Of a DNA stretch of 64,000 bases, positions 35,924 to 44,530 are shown one piece after another. Under the pieces are notes generated by a model. It ran no database searches. It saw nothing but the letters and a program-made list of their open reading frames with translations, and was not told the origin of the DNA. The translations under genes were made by a program, and so were the position numbers. Positions within the stretch are counted from its first letter, which is position 1. Each line of letters opens with the position of its first letter. Source of the DNA: Haloprofundus halophilus (GTDB lineage Archaea > Halobacteriota > Halobacteria > Halobacteriales > Haloferacaceae); NCBI RefSeq assembly GCF_003439925.1, contig NZ_QQRR01000002.1:434001-498000 (forward strand), in the 5' to 3' direction.

Positions 35924-36132
35924 CAGAGCGGCTGTTTTTACCCAACAAGCGGTGCTTATCTCGACAACCAATCGGTGCCCCGTCACGGGGTTTTCTGCGA
36001 AAAGCTCTAATTACTGACTTGAAACTGACCTGTTTGACCGTTCGCGCGTCGTCGAGGGCGACCGCCGACTCGGGGGTCGGCCGCTCCCTCGTCCCGCAAC
36101 CTCTTTGCGTCGGTCGGTCAAAGCCTGCGGGT

Positions 36133-37023
36133 ATGAGCATCGGACATCTCGACGACGAGACGGTCGAAAAGTACCGCGAGGCGGGCGACATCCTCCGAAC
36201 CGTGTTGGACGAGTCCGCGGAGATGATCGAACCCGGCGTGACGCACCTCGAAGTCGCCGAGTACGCCGAATCGCGCATCGCAGAACACGGCGCGGGCTGT
36301 GCGTTCCCGGTCAACATCAGCGTCGACGAGGAGGCGTCGCACGCGACGCCCGCCCGCGACGACGACACGGAGTTCGGCGAGGACATGGTCTGTCTCGACG
36401 TCGGCGTCCACGTCGACGGCTACATCGCCGACGCCGCCGTCACCGTCGACCTCACCGGGAACCCCGAACTCGTCGAGGCGTCCGAGGAGGCGCTCGCTGC
36501 CGCGCTCGACGCCATCGAACCCGGTGCGGAGACGGGCGCTGTCGGCGCGGAGATCGAGGACGTCATCCGCGGCTACGGCTACACGCCTATCTTGAACCTC
36601 TCGGGCCACGGCGTCGAGCAGTGGGACGCCCATACGGGACCGAACATCCCCAACCGCGGCGCGGAACGCGGCGTCGAACTCCGAGTCGGCGACGTGGTCG
36701 CCGTCGAACCGTTCGCCACCGACGGCAGCGGCAAGGTGACCGAAGGCGCGAAAGAGGAGATTTACAGCCTCGAAAACGAGCGCTCGGTCCGCAACCGGCA
36801 GGCGCGACAGGTGCTCGACCACGTGAAGGAGAACTACCGCACGCTCCCCTTCGCGGCCCGTTGGCTCGACGTGCCGCGCGCGGACATGGCGATTCGCCGC
36901 CTCGAACAGAACCACGTCCTCCACGGCTACCCCGTCCTGAAGGAGGACGACGGCTGTCTCGTCAGCCAGGCCGAACACACGGTCATCGTCACCGAGGACG
37001 GCTGCGAGATCACGACGGACTGA
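36133..37023 (+). CDS. map: Methionine aminopeptidase, type II
   Basis: 296 residues from ATG 36133. The pita-bread metal ligands are in CLDVGVHVDGYIADAAVTVD (two Asp), LSGHGVEQWDAH (His), VVAVEPFATDG (Glu), and SQAEHTVIVTEDG (last Glu). The insert of about 60 residues before the last metal block, containing KENYRTLPFAARWLDVP, marks type II. The enzyme removes N-terminal methionine from nascent proteins. The frame extends upstream to 36019, but that leader is not conserved. It is monocistronic. Confidence 0.95.
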   Translation: MSIGHLDDETVEKYREAGDILRTVLDESAEMIEPGVTHLEVAEYAESRIAEHGAGCAFPVNISVDEEASHATPARDDDTEFGEDMVCLDVGVHVDGYIADAAVTVDLTGNPELVEASEEALAAALDAIEPGAETGAVGAEIEDVIRGYGYTPILNLSGHGVEQWDAHTGPNIPNRGAERGVELRVGDVVAVEPFATDGSGKVTEGAKEEIYSLENERSVRNRQARQVLDHVKENYRTLPFAARWLDVPRADMAIRRLEQNHVLHGYPVLKEDDGCLVSQAEHTVIVTEDGCEITTD

Positions 37024-37210
37024 GTCGAGAGCCGCGGAATCGAGCGTCGTTCGTGCAGTCGACCGACGAGAACGCGACGCCGTTACCGACGCCGCCCGTC
37101 GGGGTCCGGGGTTCTGGACTCGGCCCGTTCGAGTCGCCCGTCAGCGGTCGCTGTCTGGTTCGCTATCCCGAACCGAAGTGAAGGGAATGGCTCAGTAGGC
37201 TCCGCCGTCC

Positions 37211-37408
37211 TCACGCGTTGTTCATCCGCTGTGTCTTCTCCGAGCCGCAGACGCCGCAGACCGAGATTCGGTACGGTTCGCGCGAGAACTCCGCGTTCTC
37301 GCGCTTCTTGCTCTCGGTTCGAATTTCGACACGGACGTCGTGTGTCGTCTCCCTCCCGCAGCGGTCACACGCCTCCGTCACCCCGTCGGGTCTGGATTTC
37401 GTCGCCAT
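37211..37408 (-). CDS. Small zinc-ribbon protein, haloarchaeal
   Basis: 65 residues from ATG 37408. Two cysteine pairs, EACDRCGRETTHDV and ISVCGVCGSEKTQ, form one zinc ribbon, with an intervening basic-acidic helix TESKKRENAEFS. From memory this resembles a conserved haloarchaeal beta-ribbon family (DUF7835). It may bind nucleic acid or act as an adaptor; function unknown. An upstream in-frame ATG at 37477 would add 23 residues lacking the family pattern. It lies alone between map and the HIT gene. Confidence 0.75.
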   Translation of the reverse strand: MATKSRPDGVTEACDRCGRETTHDVRVEIRTESKKRENAEFSREPYRISVCGVCGSEKTQRMNNA

Positions 37409-37686
37409 TTCGGACAACAGTATGGGCGATTTACGAATAAAGACACACCTCCGTTCCGCAGCATTTCGACCGTTCATCGCAAGACGGCGGCGACTTTAAC
37501 CGGACATAACGGGGTAACCGTTCAAACCGTTTAGCGCCGTCAGACGGGGTAGGACGGTGTTGGACGGTGCGTCGACGCGTGTGAGAGGTTCTCGAACGTC
37601 GACGCCGAGACCACGTTCGTCCGCGCTATCACTCGGCGGCGGCCGCAGTGAGGTACGCCTAAGCGACTGGCGACTGTGACTGTGCT

Positions 37687-38226
37687 ATGGACCAACTGTT
37701 CGCGCCGTGGCGCATCGAGTGGGTCGAGCGCGACGGCGACGGCGGCGACGGCTGTCCGTTCTGTACGCTCCCCGACGAGAACGCGGACAGAGAGAACCGC
37801 ATCGTCGCCCGCAGCGACCGCTGTTTCGTCCTCCTGAACAACTACCCGTACAACCCCGGTCACGCGATGGTCATCCCCTACCGCCACACCGGCGAGTACA
37901 CCGACCTCTCCGACGCGGACCTGCTCGACCACGCCCGGCTCAAGCAACGGACGTTCGAGGCGCTTCGGACCGCCATCGGCCCCGACGCGTTCAACGCCGG
38001 GCTCAACCTCGGCGGCGCCGCCGGCGGTTCCATCGAGGACCACGTCCACACCCACGTCGTCCCCCGGTGGTCCGGCGACACGAACTTCATGCCCGTCGTC
38101 GGCGACACGAAGGTGCTCGTCGAAGCGCTCGACGACACGTACGACCGCCTCCACGACGCTTTTTCCCGGCAGGAGGGTGCAACCGTCGGGGACGACGACG
38201 CCGCGGTTCGGGTTCGGTTCGACTGA
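37687..38226 (+). CDS. HIT family nucleotide hydrolase/transferase
   Basis: 179 residues. The histidine triad is DHVHTHVVPRW (His119, His121, His123). A CPFC pair near residue 23, with a later His, forms the zinc site seen in Fhit/GalT-like archaeal HIT proteins. The segment NNYPYNPGHAMVIPYRHTGE is the family core. Members hydrolyse dinucleoside polyphosphates or adenylated compounds. The C-terminal 50 residues are an acidic extension. It precedes the CDF transporter by about 110 bp on the same strand. Confidence 0.9.
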   Translation: MDQLFAPWRIEWVERDGDGGDGCPFCTLPDENADRENRIVARSDRCFVLLNNYPYNPGHAMVIPYRHTGEYTDLSDADLLDHARLKQRTFEALRTAIGPDAFNAGLNLGGAAGGSIEDHVHTHVVPRWSGDTNFMPVVGDTKVLVEALDDTYDRLHDAFSRQEGATVGDDDAAVRVRFD

Positions 38227-38334
38227 GTGTCGCTCGGACTCTCGACACCTCGCGGCACACCCGACGCCGAGTGAATCACCGGCACAGACCGTCACTCCAA
38301 AGCACCTTTCAGCGGCGGTGTCCTACGACGACCG

Positions 38335-39267
38335 ATGGACCGGCAGGCCGTCGTCAGGCGAGTCGGGGTGGTCGTCCTCGTGGCGAACCTCGCGCTCGCC
38401 GCGGCGAAGGGGGCGGCGTGGTACACCACCGGGAGCCTCGCCGTCGGGTCCGAGGCGGTCAACAGCCTCTCGGACGCCGTCTACAGTTTCGTCGTCCTCG
38501 CCGGCCTCTACATAACGACGCAACCGCCGGACTTCGACCACCCGCACGGCCACGAACGGATCGAACCGTTCGTCTCGCTGTTCGTCGCCGTCGGCATCTT
38601 CGCGGCCGGCGCGGCGGTGCTGTGGCGAGCCGTCGAGTCGGTACTCACCGGCAGCTACGGCGAGACGGTCGGACTTGCCGCCGTCGGCGTCCTCGTCGCC
38701 AGCGCCGTCGTGAAGTACGCGCTGTACCGGTACTGCGGTCGAGTCGGCGAGAGAGAGAACTCTCCGGCGCTCGTCGCCGCCGCCCTCGACAACCGAAACG
38801 ACATTCTCACCGCCAGCGCGGCGCTCGTCGGCGTGCTCGGCACCCGACTCGGCGCACCGATTCTCGACCCCGCCGCCGCCGCGGTCGTCTCCCTCGGCAT
38901 CGGCTACACGGGCTACGAAATCGTCCGCGACAACGTGAACTACCTCGTCGGGCGTGCGCCGCCGGAGAACCTCCGCAGCGAGATCATCCGCCGCGCGCTC
39001 TCGCATCCGGACGTCCGCGGCGCTCACGACGTGGTCGCTCACTACGTCGGCCCCGAGATCGACGTGAGCCTCCACATCGAAGTCGAAGGCGACATGACCG
39101 TCCGAGAGGCCCACGACATCGAGACGGATATCGTCGTGTCGATACGGGAGCTCTCGGAGGTCGACGACGTGTTCGTCCACGTCGACCCGAAGGAGCTCGG
39201 CGAGTGGAAAGAAGACGACGAGACCGACCGTCTGGCCGGAGAGACGGGCGTCGACGGACGACGCTGA
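38335..39267 (+). CDS. Cation diffusion facilitator (CDF) transporter
   Basis: 310 residues with six membrane helices. The CDF motif after helix 2 is seen as GSEAVNSLSDAVYSFVVLAG, and the metal-binding loop as PPDFDHPHGHERIEPFVSLF. A second site lies in ALVAAALDNRNDILTASAAL. The C-terminal cytoplasmic domain (about 220-300) shows HDVVAHYVGPEIDVSLHIEV, the ferredoxin-like fold of CDF dimers. The usual substrate is Zn2+, Fe2+ or Mn2+, moved outward against protons. The Asn in DNRND suggests variation at the transport site, where many zinc exporters have HxxxD. Confidence 0.88.
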   Translation: MDRQAVVRRVGVVVLVANLALAAAKGAAWYTTGSLAVGSEAVNSLSDAVYSFVVLAGLYITTQPPDFDHPHGHERIEPFVSLFVAVGIFAAGAAVLWRAVESVLTGSYGETVGLAAVGVLVASAVVKYALYRYCGRVGERENSPALVAAALDNRNDILTASAALVGVLGTRLGAPILDPAAAAVVSLGIGYTGYEIVRDNVNYLVGRAPPENLRSEIIRRALSHPDVRGAHDVVAHYVGPEIDVSLHIEVEGDMTVREAHDIETDIVVSIRELSEVDDVFVHVDPKELGEWKEDDETDRLAGETGVDGRR

Positions 39268-39344
39268 CCGTCCTCCCGTCCCCGACACAGCCTCGCGTAC
39301 GCGGAGTCGCTAAGAGTAAACTGCGGTGGGTTGAGTTTCGCGGC

Positions 39345-39938
39345 TCACCAGCAGGAGACCTCTCGGAGCGGTTCCGAGCCCTCCGCAACGAGGCGAAGCC
39401 AGCCGAGACACGGAATCCGAACGCCGGCCTTCGCGCGGACCCACTCCTCTCTGACGACGGGTGCGATACCTTTCGCCTGGTCGTAGACGCCGTTGGCGTC
39501 GCCCATCGTCACGTAGCCGTCGTGCGGGGCCGGACAGTTCCGAAGGTCGTCACAGCTGTCGACACCGGCGGGGAGGTACGACCGGTTCGCCCGCTCGTAC
39601 CAGTTCTCGCCGTCGTCGACGCGGAAGCGCGCGCGGTGGATTATCGGCGTCTCGCGGTTCGGCGCGTCGTAGATTATCACGTCGCCGTCGCCGACGAAGC
39701 GCCGGTAGTCGCCGTCGTCGTCGGCCGTCACGACGCCGGCGGCGTCGGCGGTTCCCCCCGAGAACCGGTCGGTGGCGGTGACGACGACCATGTCGCCTTT
39801 CTGCATATGGGGGTCCATGCTCCCGCTCTCGATGGCGACCATCGGGGGCCACACGCCGCTCACTAACACGAGGACGAGAAACACCGCCGTGACGACGGCG
39901 ACGGGTTGGAGGACGTCGCGGAGGAGGGGGCGGCTCAT
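39345..39938 (-). CDS. Archaeal-type signal peptidase I (Sec11-like)
   Basis: 197 residues from ATG 39938. One membrane helix (about 12-30) is followed by the catalytic serine in VAIESGSMDPHMQKGD (Ser40) and the histidine in TPIIHRARFRV (His101), the Ser-His pair of archaeal and ER signal peptidases in place of bacterial Ser-Lys. The downstream YVTMGDANGVYDQ block supplies the acidic residues. It removes signal peptides on the outer face of the membrane. The C-terminus lies within a short amphipathic segment ending in VSCW. A longer frame upstream is an antisense artefact. Confidence 0.87.
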   Translation of the reverse strand: MSRPLLRDVLQPVAVVTAVFLVLVLVSGVWPPMVAIESGSMDPHMQKGDMVVVTATDRFSGGTADAAGVVTADDDGDYRRFVGDGDVIIYDAPNRETPIIHRARFRVDDGENWYERANRSYLPAGVDSCDDLRNCPAPHDGYVTMGDANGVYDQAKGIAPVVREEWVRAKAGVRIPCLGWLRLVAEGSEPLREVSCW

Positions 39939-40009
39939 ACAGTTGGGAGAACAGGTCGATGAGTAAGAGCGTTGCGGGATACAGAGTCGACCTGTTGCGC
40001 GAATCGCCG

Positions 40010-41011
40010 TTACGCGGTGTCCGTCGCCGCGCTCGACGCGGTCGTCGTTTCGGTGTCGAGGTCCACCGTCTCCGACGCCGAGACCATCCCGTCGACGCTC
40101 GCCGTCACCTCCCCGTTCTCGTCGCCGGAGTACTCGGTGCTGAACCGTTGGCTCCACTCGACGCGTCCGCCCGCGTCGACGTTTTCGCGGACGATGGTCG
40201 ACTCGTCGTCGTCGGCGATACCGGCCGTCGGCCAGTACACCGCCGCGAGGAACTCGCCGTCGACGTCGCTCGTGTTCTCGGCGACGAGCGAGAGTTCGAC
40301 GTTCGCTCCCTCGCTCACGAGTTCGGCGCCGAACGAGCGTAACTCGAACGTCGGCGCACGGCGGCCAAGCTCTGAGGCGGTACCCGCCGACAGCGCCCAT
40401 CCGGCGGTGTCGCCAGTGTGGCGGCACCGAATAGCGGCTTCGTCGGCGTCGAGCGGCGACGGTGGCTCGAAAGCGACCCAGCCGACCGTTCGCGGTTTCA
40501 GCATCGGCGGCCCGTCGTACCGAATCCGGCCCCGGTCGGCGAACGAGGTGGTGTACGCGCCCGTCGTTCGCTGCTCGATCTCGACTGTCGGATACGTCTC
40601 GCCGTCGACGACGAGTTCGAAGGCGTCGTACGGCGGTTCCGTCGAGGCGTTCGGGTTCACTTCGTCGCGGTGCTGGACCTCGGCAACGACGAACTGGCGG
40701 TCGGCGGGAGCGAGCACGCCGCCGGAACCCATTATGGACTCGTAGGCCGCCGCCTTTCTGACGGCGGGATTTGCGACGGCGATTCGCACGTCACCGACGG
40801 TCCGCACCGACGACTCGGGCAGGACGAACGGCTCGTTCTCTGGAATCTCGGTCGCTGTCTCGCTCGGCGCGGGCGTCGGGGTCTCGGTCGGCGTCTTGCT
40901 CTCACGACCGTCCGCGCCGTCGCTCCCGTCGGTCGCCGGAGCGGTACACCCGGCGGCAACGCCGAGCGCCGAAAGTCCCGTCGCACGCAAAAAGGTCCGT
41001 CTGGAGGGCAT
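40010..41011 (-). CDS. Tat-exported lipoprotein, unknown function
   Basis: 333 residues from ATG 41011. The N-terminus MPSRRTFLRATGLSALGVAA followed by GC is a twin-arginine signal with a lipobox, so the protein is anchored by lipidated Cys on the cell surface. A Pro/Thr/Glu-rich linker (TPTETPTPAPSETATEIPEN) follows, then a beta-rich domain with two halves, each of the DUF4352/CARDB-like type (FVVAEVQHRDEVN; ELSLVAENTSDVDGEFLAAV). No catalytic motif is seen. It follows another lipoprotein gene on the same strand. Confidence 0.78.
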   Translation of the reverse strand: MPSRRTFLRATGLSALGVAAGCTAPATDGSDGADGRESKTPTETPTPAPSETATEIPENEPFVLPESSVRTVGDVRIAVANPAVRKAAAYESIMGSGGVLAPADRQFVVAEVQHRDEVNPNASTEPPYDAFELVVDGETYPTVEIEQRTTGAYTTSFADRGRIRYDGPPMLKPRTVGWVAFEPPSPLDADEAAIRCRHTGDTAGWALSAGTASELGRRAPTFELRSFGAELVSEGANVELSLVAENTSDVDGEFLAAVYWPTAGIADDDESTIVRENVDAGGRVEWSQRFSTEYSGDENGEVTASVDGMVSASETVDLDTETTTASSAATDTA

Positions 41012-41078
41012 CGTCACTCCAGACAGTCACGTACGTGGATAAATGCTTTCTCCCGATACCGGCCGACGGAGAAGACGT

Positions 41079-41843
41079 CTACGAACCCGGACAGCCGAGC
41101 TGGTACTGGTTCTCGTAGGCGGCCGACGGGATGGTGACGGTCACTGACTCGCCGTATCCCGCGTATCGGGTCGCGATATCCGCGGTGGCGGTTGCACCCC
41201 GTCGAGAGAGTTCCAGATGGAGGGCGGATTTGACCGGGCGGTTCGTCTCGGGGTCTATCCAGAGGCGCGCGGTCGCGTTGTCGAACGAGTTGCCGCCCAG
41301 TCCGGCGGTTTCGGTCCGACGACGCTCCACGAGCGACTCGACGGTGTCGTCGCTCGGATGGGCGACGACGAGGACGGTCCGATTCCCGTCGACGGTCCGG
41401 TTTCCGCGCCAGTAGACGTTCGAGCGCTCGAACAGTTCGAACTGGCGGTGAAGCGGTGTCACGGTCGCCCAGTCTCCCGAGTCCGAGACGTTCTCGACGG
41501 CGTACCCGCTCCACGGTTCGGAGCACTCTTGATAGGACTTGCCCTCCGTAACGTAGGAGTCGAACGTTTCACCTTCGACGTCCGACGTTGCGTGCATTCG
41601 CTTCGACACGAGGTCGACCGAACCGGTGCCGTCGACGGTTGCAGTTCGAGACTGCTCCCCGTCCGACGCGGAGACGCGAAGGCTCGTATCGAAACGGTAC
41701 GTCTCGACGCTCGCGACCGTGTCGTTTACTTCCTCGACGGCGGCAACAGCGCGGTCGTCGCTGGGCGGCGGGCTGTCGAACGGGAGCGCGCTACAGCCTG
41801 TGAGGAAGACAGCGAGACAGACGACGAGGACCAATCGACGCAT
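41079..41843 (-). CDS. Lipoprotein of the DUF7537/LolA-like type
   Basis: 254 residues. The signal MRRLVLVVCLAVFLTGC is a Sec-type lipobox (FLTGC). The mature part is a single beta-sheet domain with YRFDTSLRVSASDGEQSRTA and ATARLWIDPETNRPVKSALH, a pattern resembling LolA/LppX-type lipoprotein folds common in haloarchaea (DUF7537, recalled from memory). Such proteins may bind hydrophobic ligands; no ligand is known. Conserved cysteines CSEPW and QLGCPGS could form a disulfide. It lies 67 bp upstream of the Tat lipoprotein gene on the same strand. Confidence 0.8.
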   Translation of the reverse strand: MRRLVLVVCLAVFLTGCSALPFDSPPPSDDRAVAAVEEVNDTVASVETYRFDTSLRVSASDGEQSRTATVDGTGSVDLVSKRMHATSDVEGETFDSYVTEGKSYQECSEPWSGYAVENVSDSGDWATVTPLHRQFELFERSNVYWRGNRTVDGNRTVLVVAHPSDDTVESLVERRRTETAGLGGNSFDNATARLWIDPETNRPVKSALHLELSRRGATATADIATRYAGYGESVTVTIPSAAYENQYQLGCPGS

Positions 41844-41927
41844 AGGATGGCCACTTTCGTGTCTCTATAAATGTATTTTGATGAGAGATATGTCGTCGAA
41901 AACTGCCCTGTCGTTTCTTCGCGCCGG

Positions 41928-43178
41928 TCACACCGGCTCTGCGAACGCGTACACCGTCTGGTGACCCGTCACCTCGACCTCCAAGAAGTCGCCGGGTTCG
42001 ACGCCGCGTTCCGACGCGTTCTGGACGATGATCTGTCGGTACGCGCCGTCGCGGCACTTCACCGAGTCGCCGACGCCCTCCTCGACGACCAGCACCTCCC
42101 GTCGAGTGCCGACCATCTCCTCGTACGCCTCGCCGACGACGTCCATCTTCAGTTCGGACATCGCCTTCGAGCGCTCCTTCTTGACGGTGCCGCCGAGGCC
42201 CTTCATGTCGGCGGCGTCGGTGCCGGGGCGCTTCGAGAAGCGCGTGATGTTCACTTTCTCCGGGCGAATCTCCCTGAACAGCGCCATGCTCTGGGCGTGG
42301 TCGTGGTCGGTCTCGGTGGGGAAGCCGACGATGAAGTCGGTCGAGAGCGTCCAGTAGTCGAGTCGCTCGTCGAACGTCTCGACGATGTCGAGGAACTTGT
42401 CGACGCGGTGCTGACGGCGCATATCCTCCAGTACGTCGTCGCTGCCGGACTGGACGGGCAGGTGAATGAAGTTGTACAGCTTCTCGTTCTCCGCGAACAC
42501 GTCGGCGAGTTCCTCGCGGATGCCGTGGACGCCGCCGGGGTTCGCCATCCCCACTCGCACGCGGAACTCGCCCTCGATGTCGCAGATACGGTCGAGCAGC
42601 TCCGCCAACTTCCGGTCGCCTTTGTCCCAGCCGTAAACGCCCGTGTCCTGCCCCGTCACGCGAATCTCCGTCGCGCCGGCGTGGACGAGCGCGCGGGCCT
42701 TCTCCACGTTCTCCTCGACGGGCGGCGAGTCGATGCGCCCGGTGGCGAACTTCGTGATGCAGTACGAGCAGTTCGACATGCAGCCGCGGGCGATGGGGAG
42801 AATCCCCACTTGACCGTCCAGAACTGGCTGGGTGTCCGGCGTGACGGTCGGACACTCGCCGTTCATCGCCGCGTTCGGCACGTCGTCCCAGTGGAGCACC
42901 TCGGCGTCGATACCGGCCTCGCGGAACTCGTCGCCCTGCGCGAGCGCCATACAGCCGGTGATGATGAGGTCAGCCGTCTCTCTCTCCAACTCCTCCGCCC
43001 GGCGAATCATGTTGCGTTCGGTCTTCTCGACGACCGTGCAGGTGTTGAGGATGGCCACGTCGGCCTCCTCGGGTCCGTCGGCGGGGTGGTGGCCGCCGTC
43101 GCGCAGCGCCTGCTCGATGTGGCGGCTCTCACCCCGATTCGACGTGCAACCGTAAGTTTCGATGTGGTACCGGGCCAT
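41928..43178 (-). CDS. tRNA (t6A37) methylthiotransferase, radical SAM
   Basis: 416 residues from ATG 43178. The UPF0004 domain starts ARYHIETYGCTSNRGESRHI with later cysteines in LNTCTVVEKTE and GCMALAQGDE, binding the auxiliary iron-sulfur cluster. The radical-SAM motif is ARGCMSNCSYCITKFATGR. A C-terminal TRAM domain (about 355-416) contains VKCRDGAYRQIIVQ. This is the archaeal/eukaryal Cdkal1/e-MtaB group, which converts t6A at position 37 of ANN-decoding tRNAs to ms2t6A. All six cluster cysteines are intact. Confidence 0.93.
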   Translation of the reverse strand: MARYHIETYGCTSNRGESRHIEQALRDGGHHPADGPEEADVAILNTCTVVEKTERNMIRRAEELERETADLIITGCMALAQGDEFREAGIDAEVLHWDDVPNAAMNGECPTVTPDTQPVLDGQVGILPIARGCMSNCSYCITKFATGRIDSPPVEENVEKARALVHAGATEIRVTGQDTGVYGWDKGDRKLAELLDRICDIEGEFRVRVGMANPGGVHGIREELADVFAENEKLYNFIHLPVQSGSDDVLEDMRRQHRVDKFLDIVETFDERLDYWTLSTDFIVGFPTETDHDHAQSMALFREIRPEKVNITRFSKRPGTDAADMKGLGGTVKKERSKAMSELKMDVVGEAYEEMVGTRREVLVVEEGVGDSVKCRDGAYRQIIVQNASERGVEPGDFLEVEVTGHQTVYAFAEPV

Positions 43179-43313
43179 TCGCTTGTGGGTTGTATCGGGT
43201 CTGCGGGCAAAAGCGCGACGATTGGGGGCGGTTCGTGGTTCGGTTCGCCGACCGCTTTCGGCTCGCCCTTGTTCTTCCGAAAATATATCACGAGTCCGGA
43301 CGCACGGTCGGTG

Positions 43314-44507
43314 ATGCCCTCCAGACGACAGCTTCTCGCAGCGGTCGGGGCGGCCGGAACGCTCGGTCTCGCCGGCTGTCTCGCGGCTGGAAACCGCGAC
43401 TCGGCGGCCGGTGCGAGGCAGGTCGACGAGGACGCGCCGACGAACTGGCCGCGACCCGCCTTCGACGCCGGGTGGACGAGTTACAACCCGAACCCGGTCG
43501 GCCCGCGCTCGAATCCCACGGTGCGGTGGTCGACCGAACTGCCCGGCCTCCCGACCGGTCGCCCCGTCGTCGCCGACGGGGCCGTATTCGTCCCGTGCTC
43601 GGATACGCTCCTCGCGCTCGACGCGGAGTCGGGCGAGGAATGGTGGCGCGCGGGCGGCGAAGACGACCACTACCTTCGCTCGCCGTCGGTTCACGACGGA
43701 ACCGTCTACACCGCGTCGGGTGGCGGCCGAGCGTTCGCCGTCGACGCCGAATCGGGCGAGGAACGCTGGTCCGTCGAGACCGACGCCGCCGCCAGCACGG
43801 TACCGACGCTCGACCACGACGGAGAGCTGTTCTTCGTCGGCGACAGCGACGAAACCATCTACGCGTTCGACACGGGAACCGGCGAGGAGCGGTGGCGACG
43901 GAGCCTGTTCGGCTCCGCAAGCCGTTTCGTCGCGTCGGTCGGCGTCCTGACGGTCGGCACCGAAGGCGGCGAGGTGTACGCGCTCGACCCGTACGGAGAG
44001 CGCGGTTACTGGCGGACCAAACTCGGCGGCGCGGTACAAGCGCTCGCGGTCACGGACGAGGACGTGTTCGCCGGGGGGTTCGGCGGCCCGCTCGCACGAC
44101 TCGGTTCCGGCGCGCTCGCCGGAGCGCCGCGCTGGGAGAGCGACGCCGTCAGCGCCCACAGTTCGCTCGTCGTCACGTACGAAACCGTCTACGGGACCGA
44201 CGGTTCGGGACTCGCAGCCGTCGACGCCGCCTCGGGCGAGACGCGCTGGACGGCGGGCGACGACTACTTCTCGGGACCCGCCGCCGCGGGCGACACGGTC
44301 TACGTCGGCGGCGAGAACCGCGTGGACGCCTACGCGATGGACGGCGGCGTCGGCGTCGACGACGTCCGATTCGGCGCGAAGCGGTGGACCGCCGACGTCG
44401 AAGGCGGCGTTCAGGAGGGACTCGCCGTCGCCGACGGCGCTGTCTTCGCGCTGACCACCACCGAAGACAGCTCGCGGGCGTACGCCATCGAGGAACGGAG
44501 CGATTGA
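43314..44507 (+). CDS. PQQ-like beta-propeller lipoprotein, Tat-exported
   Basis: 397 residues. The N-terminus MPSRRQLLAAVGAAGTLGLA then GC is a Tat lipoprotein signal. The mature protein consists of six or seven PQQ-type propeller blades, seen as repeats of LLALDAESGEEWWRAGGE, AFAVDAESGEERWSVETD, IYAFDTGTGEERWRRSLF and LAAVDAASGETRWTAGDD. No PQQ-binding catalytic residues stand out, so it is likely a scaffold or BamB-like protein. A TATA-like AAAATATATC at 43280-43289 sits about 26 bp before the GTG/ATG pair at 43311-43316, indicating a nearly leaderless transcript. Confidence 0.85.
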   Translation: MPSRRQLLAAVGAAGTLGLAGCLAAGNRDSAAGARQVDEDAPTNWPRPAFDAGWTSYNPNPVGPRSNPTVRWSTELPGLPTGRPVVADGAVFVPCSDTLLALDAESGEEWWRAGGEDDHYLRSPSVHDGTVYTASGGGRAFAVDAESGEERWSVETDAAASTVPTLDHDGELFFVGDSDETIYAFDTGTGEERWRRSLFGSASRFVASVGVLTVGTEGGEVYALDPYGERGYWRTKLGGAVQALAVTDEDVFAGGFGGPLARLGSGALAGAPRWESDAVSAHSSLVVTYETVYGTDGSGLAAVDAASGETRWTAGDDYFSGPAAAGDTVYVGGENRVDAYAMDGGVGVDDVRFGAKRWTADVEGGVQEGLAVADGAVFALTTTEDSSRAYAIEERSD

Positions 44508-44530
44508 GGCCGGTCGAACGCCGGTCTCGT